Assembly: GCA_038254585.1 (NCBI GenBank)
Contig: JBBSGA010000044.1
Location: forward strand, 1-25,357
From: JBBSGA01 sp038254585
GTDB taxonomy: Bacteria > Chloroflexota > Chloroflexia > Chloroflexales > Kallotenuaceae
DNA length: 25,357 bases
Direction of reading: 5' to 3'
Part shown: one piece after another, positions 6,867 to 14,339 of the stretch
Layout: each line of letters starts with the position of its first letter
How positions within the stretch are numbered: the stretch's first letter is position 1
Made by a program: the position numbers and the translations under genes
The notes under the pieces: model-generated
What the model saw: the letters and a program-made list of their open reading frames with translations, nothing else
The model's database searches: none
Told to the model about the DNA's origin: nothing

Positions 6867-7919
6867 TTGGATAAGGGGAACATACTCCGCGAATTCGCCC
6901 GGAAAACCTGGATGCATACCAGATCCGCAGTACGGCAGGGCCGGTGGCGGCAGGCGCCTATGGCGCACGCACGGCCTCGCAGCGCGCGCCGAATCCGCCG
7001 GATCGCCGCACTGCTCGCGGTCCTCCTCATTACCGCCGTCGTTATCGTCTCCACGCTGGCTCAAGCGGCACTTATTCCCGCGGCGGCCGACCTGGTGGAC
7101 GGAGTCGACCTGGCGGCGCCCGTGGAAGTCTTCGGCGGTGCGTTTGTGCTGCTGATCGGTATGGGAGGCCTGGCCGAGCTGCGATCCCGCGCCACCTCTA
7201 GCGCAAGCTCTGCCTGGCAACAGGTGCAGCGCCTCGAGCAGATTATGGTGCTCAAGGCAGACTTTACGGCGATGGTAGCGCATGAGATGGGCTCACCCAT
7301 CGCCGCGCTACGAGGCCGTATTGAACTGCTGGCGAGCGGACGCCTGGCGCCGCCCGAGCAGCTCCGGGCGATCCATGCCCTTCGCGACGAAGCAGACGAG
7401 CTCAATCGTCTCATTCGTGATCTCTGCTTCGCGGCCAGGGCCGAGCGCGACGATTTCGCCGTGGCGCTTCGACCTGTTGCGGTCCGGGCCATTTTGCACG
7501 AGGCTGCCGCGTTCGCCGAAACATTGCCTGGAGAGCATCCGATTGTCTGTCGGGTAGAGCCGGATGCGATCGTGTTGGCCGATCCAGCTCGCATCCAGCA
7601 GGTTATGCGGAACCTTGTCGGTAATGCCGCGAAGTTCTCCCTTGATGGCATGCCGATCGAGCTGCGGGCAACCCGCGTCGACCAGCGTATGCGAATCGAG
7701 GTAATTGACGCGGGCTGTGGCATAGAACCGGACGACCTCATGCGCATCTTTGCAAAGTTCGGGCGAGGCCGCGGCGCTACTGGCCGCGGCTCTGCCGGGC
7801 TGGGGCTCGGCCTCTATTTATCCCGGCGGATCATCGCCGTCCATGGCGCGGATCTGACAGTACAATCCAGCCCGGGAGTTGGCTCGATCTTTGGATTCTC
7901 GCTGGAGATACTCTCATGA
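6867..7919 (+). CDS. membrane sensor histidine kinase (HisKA/HATPase_c)
   Basis: Inner-membrane sensor kinase that autophosphorylates on His and passes phosphate to the regulator encoded next to it. With the TTG start at 6867 (350 residues) two TM helices lie at about 46-68 and 84-104, with a very short loop and no separate sensor domain. It may sense within the membrane or through a partner. The HisKA H-box is VAHEMGSPIAALRGRIELL (phospho-His139). The N box NLVGNAAKF (249-257), G1 box DAGCGIEPDD (281-290), an F-type IFAKFGRG and G2 box GLGLGLYLS (311-319) complete the ATPase. The start is uncertain: the TTG has an agtagg-type site 6 nt upstream, while ATGs at 6912 and 6960 have weaker sites and would still leave both TM helices. 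The stop overlaps the regulator's ATG (ATGA). Confidence 0.93.
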   Translation: MDKGNILREFARKTWMHTRSAVRQGRWRQAPMAHARPRSARRIRRIAALLAVLLITAVVIVSTLAQAALIPAAADLVDGVDLAAPVEVFGGAFVLLIGMGGLAELRSRATSSASSAWQQVQRLEQIMVLKADFTAMVAHEMGSPIAALRGRIELLASGRLAPPEQLRAIHALRDEADELNRLIRDLCFAARAERDDFAVALRPVAVRAILHEAAAFAETLPGEHPIVCRVEPDAIVLADPARIQQVMRNLVGNAAKFSLDGMPIELRATRVDQRMRIEVIDAGCGIEPDDLMRIFAKFGRGRGATGRGSAGLGLGLYLSRRIIAVHGADLTVQSSPGVGSIFGFSLEILS

Positions 7920-8575
7920 CACGCCTCCTCCTCGTCGATGATCACCTGTCGTTTAACCAATCGTTCGCCTTCCTGCTCGAGTACGAAATCGGTATGACCG
8001 TGGAGGGACAGGCCGGATCGCTGGCCGAGGCACGCCGTTTCCTCGCGCTCAGCGGTGCGTCGATTGATGTCGCCGTCGTCGACCTTGCGCTGCCGGATGG
8101 CGACGGCGCAGTTCTGGCGCACGAGCTCTGCATGGTAAGCCCTGCGGGCCGGGTACTGATCCTGACCGCGACGGTGGATCCCCGGGATTATGTGCGCGCC
8201 GTGGAAGCGGGCGCGGCCGGCGTACTCCACAAATCAGTGCCCATGCCTGAGGTTGTCGAGGCGATCCGCCGCGTCGCGGCGCAGGAACAGCTACTGTCGA
8301 ACCAGGCCATTTTCGAACTGATCGAGCAGGCGGAGCAGCAGCGACAACAGGATCGCGCGGCGCAACTTGCGATCGCGCGGCTGACAGTGCGTGAACGGGA
8401 AGTGCTCCAGGCACTAGCCGAAGGCTGCAACGACAAACAGATCGCGCGGCGCATGAAGGTCACCTATGCGACGGCGCGCACGCATGTCGCAAACATCCGC
8501 GAAAAACTGGGCGTCGAGTCCCGGCTTCAGGCAGTGGTCTTCGCAGCCTGCCACGGTATCATCCGGATGACCTAG
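7916..8575 (+). CDS. NarL/LuxR-family response regulator
   Basis: Cytosolic transcription factor of 219 residues partnered with the kinase just upstream. The receiver domain (3-120) has the acidic pair Asp8-Asp9, phospho-acceptor Asp56 in VVDLALPDGDG, Thr84 and Lys106. A linker rich in Glu and Gln (about 132-150) leads to a LuxR-type helix-turn-helix (156-215) with LTVREREVLQALAEG and the recognition region TARTHVANIREKLGV. It starts at the ATG of the ATGA overlap and is thus translationally coupled to the kinase. The HisKA-type kinase with a NarL-type regulator is less usual, since NarL regulators commonly pair with HisKA_3 kinases. Targets are not visible. The glycan operon promoter ~110 bp downstream is an obvious candidate (inference). 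Confidence 0.95.
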   Translation: MTRLLLVDDHLSFNQSFAFLLEYEIGMTVEGQAGSLAEARRFLALSGASIDVAVVDLALPDGDGAVLAHELCMVSPAGRVLILTATVDPRDYVRAVEAGAAGVLHKSVPMPEVVEAIRRVAAQEQLLSNQAIFELIEQAEQQRQQDRAAQLAIARLTVREREVLQALAEGCNDKQIARRMKVTYATARTHVANIREKLGVESRLQAVVFAACHGIIRMT

Positions 8576-8637
8576 CCGCCGCCCTGTGCAGCAATGCACT
8601 GCTGCCCGACAAACATGCTGGATGGTGCAAGGGCCGG

Positions 8638-8677
8638 GATGTACGAGCGGCTCCCGTGTGGGAGCCGCTCGTACATC
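8638..8677 (+). terminator. perfect 18-bp hairpin after the two-component operon
   Basis: The arms gatgtacgagcggctccc (8638-8655) and its exact complement (8660-8677) flank a gtgt loop. It lies 62 nt after the regulator stop and just before the glycan operon promoter, so a terminator role is likely. The following bases are atttgatt, not a clear T-tract, so an operator or cruciform role remains possible. Confidence 0.65.
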
Positions 8678-8683
8678 ATTTGA

Positions 8684-8713
8684 TTGAGAAGAAAGATCCC
8701 ACATTTGTATGAT
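8684..8713 (+). promoter_or_regulatory. candidate promoter of the glycan operon
   Basis: TTGAGA (8684-8689) and TATGAT (8708-8713) are separated by 18 nt, with TG directly before the -10. Initiation near 8720 would leave an untranslated leader of about 263 nt before the first glycosyltransferase. It starts only 7 bp after the 18-bp hairpin. Confidence 0.55.
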
Positions 8714-8982
8714 CAACAAGCCATAGCCGATCCTTTAGGATTGAAGCAGTCATTTCCAGGGGTATCGTAGCTTCCGGCCAAGAGTCCTCGGACCAGCGAT
8801 CATTCCGGCTTCACCAGGAACGGGCGACATGTGGGCTCTCATGAGCCGCTCCGATAGGGAGCAACCAGTTTTGCCTCGCCTCTAAAAGCTGAGCAGGCTA
8901 CACTACCAGCGCGATGTGCGCACGATCGTGACACGTCTATCGAGTCCAGGTCAAAGTATACGGCAAGAGATCGGAGGCGAGC
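8714..8982 (+). promoter_or_regulatory. long structured leader of the glycan operon
   Basis: About 269 bp without a convincing gene on either strand. It contains several short hairpins: ATCC-ttta-GGAT-like pairing near 8731-8743, then the back-to-back pair GGCTC-tcat-GAGCC (8834-8847) and GCTCC-gatag-GGAGC (8848-8862). No known riboswitch class could be matched by eye. It ends with the ggagg ribosome site at 8973-8977 for the ATG at 8983. Confidence 0.4.
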
Positions 8983-10065
8983 ATGGCTCACGCTCTGGAG
9001 TCGCGGCTATATTCTCATCTCTGCCGAGCGGAGCAGGTGCCCGGGCACACGGCAGCTCTGATTCCTGCGTACAATGAGGAGCGCTTCATTGGCAGTTTGG
9101 TACTGGCAGTGCGCCCCTACGTTGATCAGGTCGTCGTCGTGGATGACGGCTCGACCGATCACACTGCCGCGATCGCCACTCTAGCCGGCGCTGTCGTCCT
9201 CCGGCACACGACCAACCGGGGCAAAGCTGGGGCTGTCAACACCGGTTTCGCACATATGCGCTGCCTCAGGCCCGCGGCGATCGTGATGCTCGACGGCGAC
9301 GGCCAGCACTGTCCGGACGATATCCCGGCAGTGCTTACGCCGGTCCTGGATGGGACCGCCGATATCGTCGTCGGCTCGCGCTTCCTCGGGGTACGGAGTC
9401 ACATCCCGGCATACCGGCAGGCCGGGCAACATGGCTTGACGCTCGTCACTAACCTCGTCTCCGGCGTGCACAGCAGTGACTCGCAGAGCGGCTTCCGTGC
9501 ATTCTCGGCCGCGGCAATCGAGGCGCTTTCGTTTAGCCAGCGGGGCTTTTCGATCGAGTCGGAGATGCAGTTCTTGGTGCGGGAGCACAAGCTACGGGTT
9601 GTCGAGGCGCCGATCAAGGTGATCTATGCGGAGCCGGCGAAGCGCAGCTCCGTCCTACAAGGCGTGCAGGTCATGAACGGGATCGTGCGTCTGGCCGGTC
9701 AGATCCGGCCGCTGCTCTTCTTCGGTCTGGCCGGTCTCCTGGCGCTGCTACTCGGGGCACTCCTCGGGCTCTATATCGCGGAGCTCTATACCCGCACCCA
9801 CGCTCTGGCAATCGGCTACAGCTTGATCACCGTGATCCTCTGCGTCGTCGGGACGCTGCTCTTTTTCGCCGGGGTGGTTCTTCACTCGATCCGCGCAATG
9901 GTTCTCGAAATGCGCGGCAGCTTGCTCGCCCGACTCGCCGGTCAGGAGAAAGGCGGGCTCGAAGCGGACGCACGGGCAGTGCGCCCTACCCCGGTCGAGG
10001 TAGAGCAGGCAGCCGAGGCGGCGGGTGACCGGCCAGGGGCAGCGGAGCCGTCACATGCGTTCTAG
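8983..10065 (+). CDS. GT2 glycosyltransferase, DPM1-like, with two C-terminal TM helices
   Basis: Membrane-bound family 2 glycosyltransferase of 360 residues. It probably transfers a sugar from a nucleotide donor to a polyprenyl phosphate or a lipid-linked glycan on the cytoplasmic face. The GT-A fold begins ALIPAYNEERF (25-35) with VVVDDGSTD (51-59) and the metal-binding DGDGQH (104-109), then VGSRFLG and the acceptor-side region DSQSGFRAF. Two TM helices follow at about 244-264 and 278-300, as in polyprenyl-phosphate glycosyltransferases. A short hydrophilic tail ends the protein. The ATG at 8983 has a ggagg site 5 nt upstream. It is first in the operon, and its end overlaps the next gene by 11 nt. 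The sugar cannot be read from the sequence. Confidence 0.92.
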   Translation: MAHALESRLYSHLCRAEQVPGHTAALIPAYNEERFIGSLVLAVRPYVDQVVVVDDGSTDHTAAIATLAGAVVLRHTTNRGKAGAVNTGFAHMRCLRPAAIVMLDGDGQHCPDDIPAVLTPVLDGTADIVVGSRFLGVRSHIPAYRQAGQHGLTLVTNLVSGVHSSDSQSGFRAFSAAAIEALSFSQRGFSIESEMQFLVREHKLRVVEAPIKVIYAEPAKRSSVLQGVQVMNGIVRLAGQIRPLLFFGLAGLLALLLGALLGLYIAELYTRTHALAIGYSLITVILCVVGTLLFFAGVVLHSIRAMVLEMRGSLLARLAGQEKGGLEADARAVRPTPVEVEQAAEAAGDRPGAAEPSHAF

Positions 10066-11143
10066 CGTCATCGTGGTCAGCTATAACAGCCGGTCCGACC
10101 TTGAAGCGTGCCTCGCCGGAATCGAAGCAGAGCTCGAAGCGTCGGATGAGCTGATCGTCGTGGACAACGGATCGAGCGACGGAAGCGCTGAGCTCGTCGC
10201 AGCGCAATATCCTGGAATCAAGCTTATCTGCTCCGCCAACGGCGGCTATGGGCGCGGGAGCAACCTGGGCGCGGCCGCAGCCAGCGGCGACTACCTAATC
10301 TTCCTCAACCCCGATACCGTCGTGTGGCCGGGTGCGCTGCACGCCCTCGTCGAGCCGATCAAGGAGCCGGGCGACGTAGCACTGGCGACGGCCTGTCTCG
10401 TCTACATGGGTCAGCCGGAGGTAATCAACGCCTGCGGCAACATCGTGCACTATGCCGGCCTGGCTTACTGCCGCGGCGCCGGGCGACGCAGGCGAGATTA
10501 CCAGGTCCCGGACGAGGTCGACTCCGTCTCAGGAGCGGCGTTCGCGATCCGGCGCTCGGTCTTCGAAGCATTGGGCGGCTTCGACGAGCGCTTCTTCATG
10601 TATGTCGAGGATACCGACCTGTCGTGGCGAGCACGCCTCGCCGGATATCGCTGCCGCTACGTGCCCGGGGCGGTCGTGGAGCACCGGTATCGCATGGCTT
10701 ACTCGCCGGACAAAGCATTCTATCTTGAGCGCAACCGGCACCTGATGCTGCTCAAGAATCTCAGCGGCCAAAGCTACCTTCGCCTGCTGCCGGGTCTGCT
10801 GCTGGCGGAGGCCGCGACCTGGGGCTTTCTCCTTCTGAAGGGGCATGCATACGGGAGCGTCAAGCTCAATGTCTACCGGCAGCTCTGGAGCGAGCGCGCG
10901 ACGGTTGGGCGCACTCGAATACCAGCCAGGCATTCCCGGCGGAGCCAGGAGATCGTCGCGAACATGGCCTATCGTCTTGACTTTGGGCAGGTGACGAACC
11001 GTTACCTGGCGAGCGCCGCGGCGCTGATCTTCCATCCCGGCTTTTACCTGGCTCGACTGCTCCTCGCCAAGCCGAGTACGACACACCCAGGTCGCCACCC
11101 GCCGTCTGAGCAATGGACTGCTCGATCCATGCCGTCTTTGTGA
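10055..11143 (+). CDS. GT2 glycosyltransferase, rhamnosyltransferase-like
   Basis: Cytosolic or membrane-associated family 2 glycosyltransferase of 362 residues, similar in layout to WcaE/RfbN-type rhamnosyltransferases. It has SVIVVSYNSRSDLEACL at the N-terminus, VVDNGSSDGS (35-44), NGGYGRGSNLGAA, FLNPDTVV (83-90, NPDT in place of DxD) and GGFDERFFMYVEDTDLSWRA, the conserved acceptor-site block with the ED pair. A hydrophobic stretch near residue 250-265 may anchor it. The ATG at 10055 is chosen over the in-frame GTG at 10025 because the family start motif follows it directly and a ggag site precedes it. It overlaps the end of the previous gene. The donor, perhaps dTDP-rhamnose, is an inference from family. 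Confidence 0.91.
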   Translation: MRSSVIVVSYNSRSDLEACLAGIEAELEASDELIVVDNGSSDGSAELVAAQYPGIKLICSANGGYGRGSNLGAAAASGDYLIFLNPDTVVWPGALHALVEPIKEPGDVALATACLVYMGQPEVINACGNIVHYAGLAYCRGAGRRRRDYQVPDEVDSVSGAAFAIRRSVFEALGGFDERFFMYVEDTDLSWRARLAGYRCRYVPGAVVEHRYRMAYSPDKAFYLERNRHLMLLKNLSGQSYLRLLPGLLLAEAATWGFLLLKGHAYGSVKLNVYRQLWSERATVGRTRIPARHSRRSQEIVANMAYRLDFGQVTNRYLASAAALIFHPGFYLARLLLAKPSTTHPGRHPPSEQWTARSMPSL

Positions 11144-11154
11144 TACGGGCAACC

Positions 11155-11391
11155 ATGGTTGACACAGTTACGTCGGCAACCTTTACGACGTTGACCGCGC
11201 CCGGGGCGGGCTCATTCTCGGCGGTCGGTATCTGCTTATTGCTAGCGCTGATCGTCTGCAAAGAGCTCGTCGCGACCGACCACCAACGGAGGGGGCTCCG
11301 GCTCAGCAAAGGGCTCGCGATAACAATTACGCCGCTGCTGTGTATGTTCCTGCTGATAGTGGCCATGCGGCTGTACAGCCTATTCCGCTAA
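11155..11391 (+). CDS. small two-TM membrane protein, unknown
   Basis: A 78-residue protein I do not recognise. Two hydrophobic helices are clear: about residues 18-36 (GSFSAVGICLLLALIVCKEL) and about 52-76 (LAITITPLLCMFLLIVAMRL). They are joined by a short charged loop, ATDHQRRGLRLSKG, which predicts a cytosolic loop and a hairpin topology. It sits between glycosyltransferase genes, 11 nt after the preceding stop. In-frame starts at 11113 (ATG) and 11140 (GTG) would overlap that gene, and none has a strong ribosome site, so the start is uncertain. It may be an accessory subunit of a membrane enzyme in the operon (inference). An opposite-strand frame covers the same DNA but looks like a shadow. 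Confidence 0.7.
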   Translation: MVDTVTSATFTTLTAPGAGSFSAVGICLLLALIVCKELVATDHQRRGLRLSKGLAITITPLLCMFLLIVAMRLYSLFR

Positions 11392-11442
11392 CGGCGGCTG
11401 CCGGCGCCGGCAAAAGCATCCGCTCAAGCGTGGGAGCACGTC

Positions 11443-12654
11443 ATGGGTCTCCGTATTGCACACGTCACGGCCACGTTTCCACCCTACTATGGGGGCACCG
11501 GCAACGTCTGCTTCCATCTGGCGCGCGAGCTCGCATGGCGCGACCATAGTGTCGCCGTTTTCACTGCTGCCCTACGAGGATCCTCACAAGACGAGGTCCG
11601 CGATGGCGTGCACATTCATCGACTGCACGCGGTCCTGCGTGTCGGCAACGCCTCCATTCTATCGGGTCTGATCGGGGCACTTCGCGGCTTCGATATCATC
11701 CACCTACACTATCCATTCTTCGGCGGCGAAGCCGCGGCGCTCGCAGCCAGGTGGACCCGGACGCCGCTCGTGGTGACGTACCATCAGGACGTTCACCTGC
11801 GCGGTGGCCGCGGACTCATCGTGGAGGCGCTTCGCCAGACCGTTGGAAGGCTCACACTGCGCGCCGCGGATCGGCTCCTCTTTACCTCCCGGGATTATGG
11901 GCTGGCTTCCCATGCACGACCGATGCTGCGCGGCCGCGAGCAACGGATCGACACTCTGTCCAACGGTGTCGATCTCGGTTCCTTTTTGACAGAGGCCGGG
12001 GCCGGAGAGATTGCGAGCCCGGGCACTCCAGGGGAGCGTATTGTACTCCTCGTGGCGGCGCTCGACCGTGCCCACTACTTCAAGGGCGTCGCAATCTTTC
12101 TCGATGCACTGAGGTTGCTCCCACCGGAGATCCGGGGGATCGTCGTGGGAGATGGCGATCTCCGCCAGGTGTACGAGGTGACCGCCAGCCGGCTCGGCGT
12201 GGCATCGCGTGTCACCTTTGCCGGACGTCTTCCCAAGCGCGATCTGGTCGCCTGCTACAGGCGCGCCGACGTCACGGTGCTGCCTTCCGTAACGATGGGC
12301 GAGGCGTTCGGGATGGTGCTCCTCGAATCGATGGCATGTGGGACGCCCGTCGTCGCCAGCGACCTTCCCGGCGTTCGCACGGTTGTCAATCATGGCGTCG
12401 ACGGTCTGCTTGTCCCACCCGACGATGCCGATGCGCTGGCCAAAGCGCTCTGCGAAATGCTCGCCGACAGGGATCGGCTCCGGGCGATGGGCCGTCGAGG
12501 CCGTGCCAAAGTAGCGGCTCAATACGGCTGGTCGGTGATCGGCGCTCGGCTCGAAGCGATCTACCGGGAAGTGCTTCGGGAGGACTCACAGAGACCCTAC
12601 ACGAGACGACGAAGGCATCGGGTGGCCGGCACACCGCCGGTAAGCCATAGTTGA
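11443..12654 (+). CDS. GT4 glycosyltransferase (GT-B fold)
   Basis: Family 4 retaining glycosyltransferase of 403 residues in the cytosol or at the membrane face. The N-terminal acceptor domain opens with RIAHVTATFPPYYGGTGNV, whose glycine-rich loop is typical, and contains VVTYHQDVH. The C-terminal donor domain includes LLVAALDRAHYFKGV, VVGDGDLR and the nucleotide-sugar motif GEAFGMVLLESMACGTPVVA (about 286-305) with the two EX7E glutamates. A gggagcac ribosome site lies just upstream of the ATG at 11443. It is 51 nt after the small membrane protein gene. The last 20 residues are basic and may touch the membrane. The substrate is unknown. Confidence 0.93.
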   Translation: MGLRIAHVTATFPPYYGGTGNVCFHLARELAWRDHSVAVFTAALRGSSQDEVRDGVHIHRLHAVLRVGNASILSGLIGALRGFDIIHLHYPFFGGEAAALAARWTRTPLVVTYHQDVHLRGGRGLIVEALRQTVGRLTLRAADRLLFTSRDYGLASHARPMLRGREQRIDTLSNGVDLGSFLTEAGAGEIASPGTPGERIVLLVAALDRAHYFKGVAIFLDALRLLPPEIRGIVVGDGDLRQVYEVTASRLGVASRVTFAGRLPKRDLVACYRRADVTVLPSVTMGEAFGMVLLESMACGTPVVASDLPGVRTVVNHGVDGLLVPPDDADALAKALCEMLADRDRLRAMGRRGRAKVAAQYGWSVIGARLEAIYREVLREDSQRPYTRRRRHRVAGTPPVSHS

Positions 12655-12666
12655 TAGGGGAAACAG

Positions 12667-13665
12667 GTGGAGATTTGCCTGATCGGCGACTTTTCTCGGG
12701 ATCTCGACGAGGGATACAAGAACACGAGCCACTACCTGGCCGCCGGTCTTGCGCGCCGGCATTCCGTCGTACGGCTGAATTCGAAACGCGTTGGCTCCAC
12801 CGCATTCTGGCACGACTTTCGTCGTGCGCGACCGGAGATCATCCACGTGATCGCACAGCCGACCACGCGAGGCCTAATGCTGACACATCTTCTTGGGCGC
12901 TTGCGGCCGGGCGCTCGCACGGTCATCTCCGCGCTTCGAGGAGAGCGCTACCTGGAAGATCGGCCAGGCGGCCAGCGCCGGATCCTGCGAGCGATCAAGC
13001 CCGATCTGATCCTGGCGCAGACCGGCGAGACCGCTGCGCGGTTCGCGGCGGCCGGCTGTCGCACCGCGCAGCTCCCGAATGGCGTCGACCTGCAGCGCTT
13101 CAGACCGGCAAGCGCCACCCGAAAACGCCGCCTGCGCCACAAATACGGCCTCGGCCTCGATCGTCCCGTCGTGCTGCACGTCGGCCATCTCCATCGGGCT
13201 CGTAACCTCCAGGTGCTGGCGCCGCTACCACAAATGGCAAAGCAGGTCGTTGTGGCGGGCAGCGTGTACATGGGCACGCATCGCGACCTGATCGAGGAGC
13301 TGGAGCGGACAGGAATGCAGCTCCTCAAGGGGTATCAGGCACACGTCGAAGAGCTCTATCAGCTTGCCGATTGCTACGTTCTCCCGACGGCGCCGGAGAA
13401 CAGCATCAGCATGCCCCTTTCCGTTCTGGAAGCCATGGCCTGCAACCTCCCCGTCGTAACGACCCGCTTCCCGGGATTGCAGCAGTACTTCACTCAAGGC
13501 AACGGCTTTACCTTCGTCGACAGTCCCTCGGAGATCGTAGAGCACGTGGACGAGGCAGTCCGCAGCGCAAAGACGTGCGCGACGCGCACGATGATCTGTG
13601 AGTTTTCGTGGGAGTCTGTCGTCGAGCGGCTTCACAAGCATTATGTCGAGATAGCTGCATCATGA
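12667..13665 (+). CDS. GT4-like glycosyltransferase
   Basis: GT-B glycosyltransferase of 332 residues, somewhat shorter than usual because its N-terminal domain is compact. It opens EICLIGDFSRDLDEGYKNTS, contains LRGERYLEDRPGG and LPNGVDLQRFRP (the domain linker motif), then VVLHVGHLHRARNL and the donor-site block SMPLSVLEAMACNLPVVTT (about 246-264). The first glutamate of the EX7E motif lies in PENSISMPLSVLEA, so the motif is slightly atypical. The GTG at 12667 has an ataggggaa ribosome site and follows the previous stop by 12 nt. Its stop overlaps the next gene's start (ATGA). Function: adds a sugar in the glycan pathway; donor and acceptor unknown. Confidence 0.9.
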   Translation: MEICLIGDFSRDLDEGYKNTSHYLAAGLARRHSVVRLNSKRVGSTAFWHDFRRARPEIIHVIAQPTTRGLMLTHLLGRLRPGARTVISALRGERYLEDRPGGQRRILRAIKPDLILAQTGETAARFAAAGCRTAQLPNGVDLQRFRPASATRKRRLRHKYGLGLDRPVVLHVGHLHRARNLQVLAPLPQMAKQVVVAGSVYMGTHRDLIEELERTGMQLLKGYQAHVEELYQLADCYVLPTAPENSISMPLSVLEAMACNLPVVTTRFPGLQQYFTQGNGFTFVDSPSEIVEHVDEAVRSAKTCATRTMICEFSWESVVERLHKHYVEIAAS

Positions 13666-14339
13666 GATTAATCTGTCTAACGGGCATCGATGGAAGTGGG
13701 AAGACGACACTCGCGCGCGATCTTGCGCGCGCCCTCAACGACCGGCACGTGCCCGCGAGCTCCATCTACGGCCGCACGTACCCGGTTGTCTCGCGGCTGC
13801 TCATCTTCCTTGGACGGCTGACGGCGCTCCACGGCGCCGATCCCTGGGGTGACTACGGAGCCTATACCGGTCGCAAGAAGCGTATCATGCGAAGTCGCGT
13901 GCTCGCCTCGATCTATACGGCCGCCGTCTTGCTGGACTACTACATCCAGATCTGGGCGAAGCTGCTGCCGTACCTCTTCACCTCTCGCATCGTCGTCGCG
14001 GACCGCTACGTCTACGATACCGTCATAAGTGACTTGTCCGTGCACCTGGATTACTCAGCGTCGAAAATGCAGGCCACGGTCGAGCGGGTGCTCAAGCTTC
14101 TGCCCACGCCGGATCTCGCCGTACTGCTTGACGTTCCGGTCGAGATCGCGTTTGGGCGCAAAGACGATGTTCCCGACCTCGAATACTTGCGGGAGCGGCA
14201 GGTCTTCTATCACATGCTTGCCGATCGGCCTGAAGTTGTGCTGCTGGACGGGAGAGTCCCGACCGGCGAGCTCGTGCAAAAGGTCATCCGACCGATCATA
14301 GGCAGCCCGGCTATCCCAGCAGCGGACGCCTTGCAATGA
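13662..14339 (+). CDS. thymidylate-kinase-like P-loop kinase
   Basis: A 225-residue P-loop kinase of the thymidylate kinase superfamily: Walker A GIDGSGKTT (8-16), the DRY signature ADRYVYDT near 113-120, and LLDVPVEIAFGRKDD with the lid region near 160. The acceptor-site helix differs from housekeeping TMK (SDLSVHLDYS follows where TMK has SxxAYQ), and the lid lacks the usual spaced arginines. It is therefore probably not the essential dTMP kinase but a pathway enzyme. It may phosphorylate a nucleotide, a sugar or a lipid-linked intermediate (inference). The ATG at 13662 overlaps the preceding stop, and its own stop overlaps the phosphatase-like gene (ATGA). This places it firmly inside the glycan operon. 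Confidence 0.87.
   Translation: MRLICLTGIDGSGKTTLARDLARALNDRHVPASSIYGRTYPVVSRLLIFLGRLTALHGADPWGDYGAYTGRKKRIMRSRVLASIYTAAVLLDYYIQIWAKLLPYLFTSRIVVADRYVYDTVISDLSVHLDYSASKMQATVERVLKLLPTPDLAVLLDVPVEIAFGRKDDVPDLEYLRERQVFYHMLADRPEVVLLDGRVPTGELVQKVIRPIIGSPAIPAADALQ

Noticed and set aside
8820..8910. Known riboswitch (SAM, c-di-GMP, TPP) in the glycan operon leader
   Set aside because: Hairpins are present but none of the conserved core sequences of those classes could be matched by eye.
11704..12522. 272-residue minus-strand frame opposite the first GT4
   Set aside because: Shadow of a glycosyltransferase with intact donor motif.
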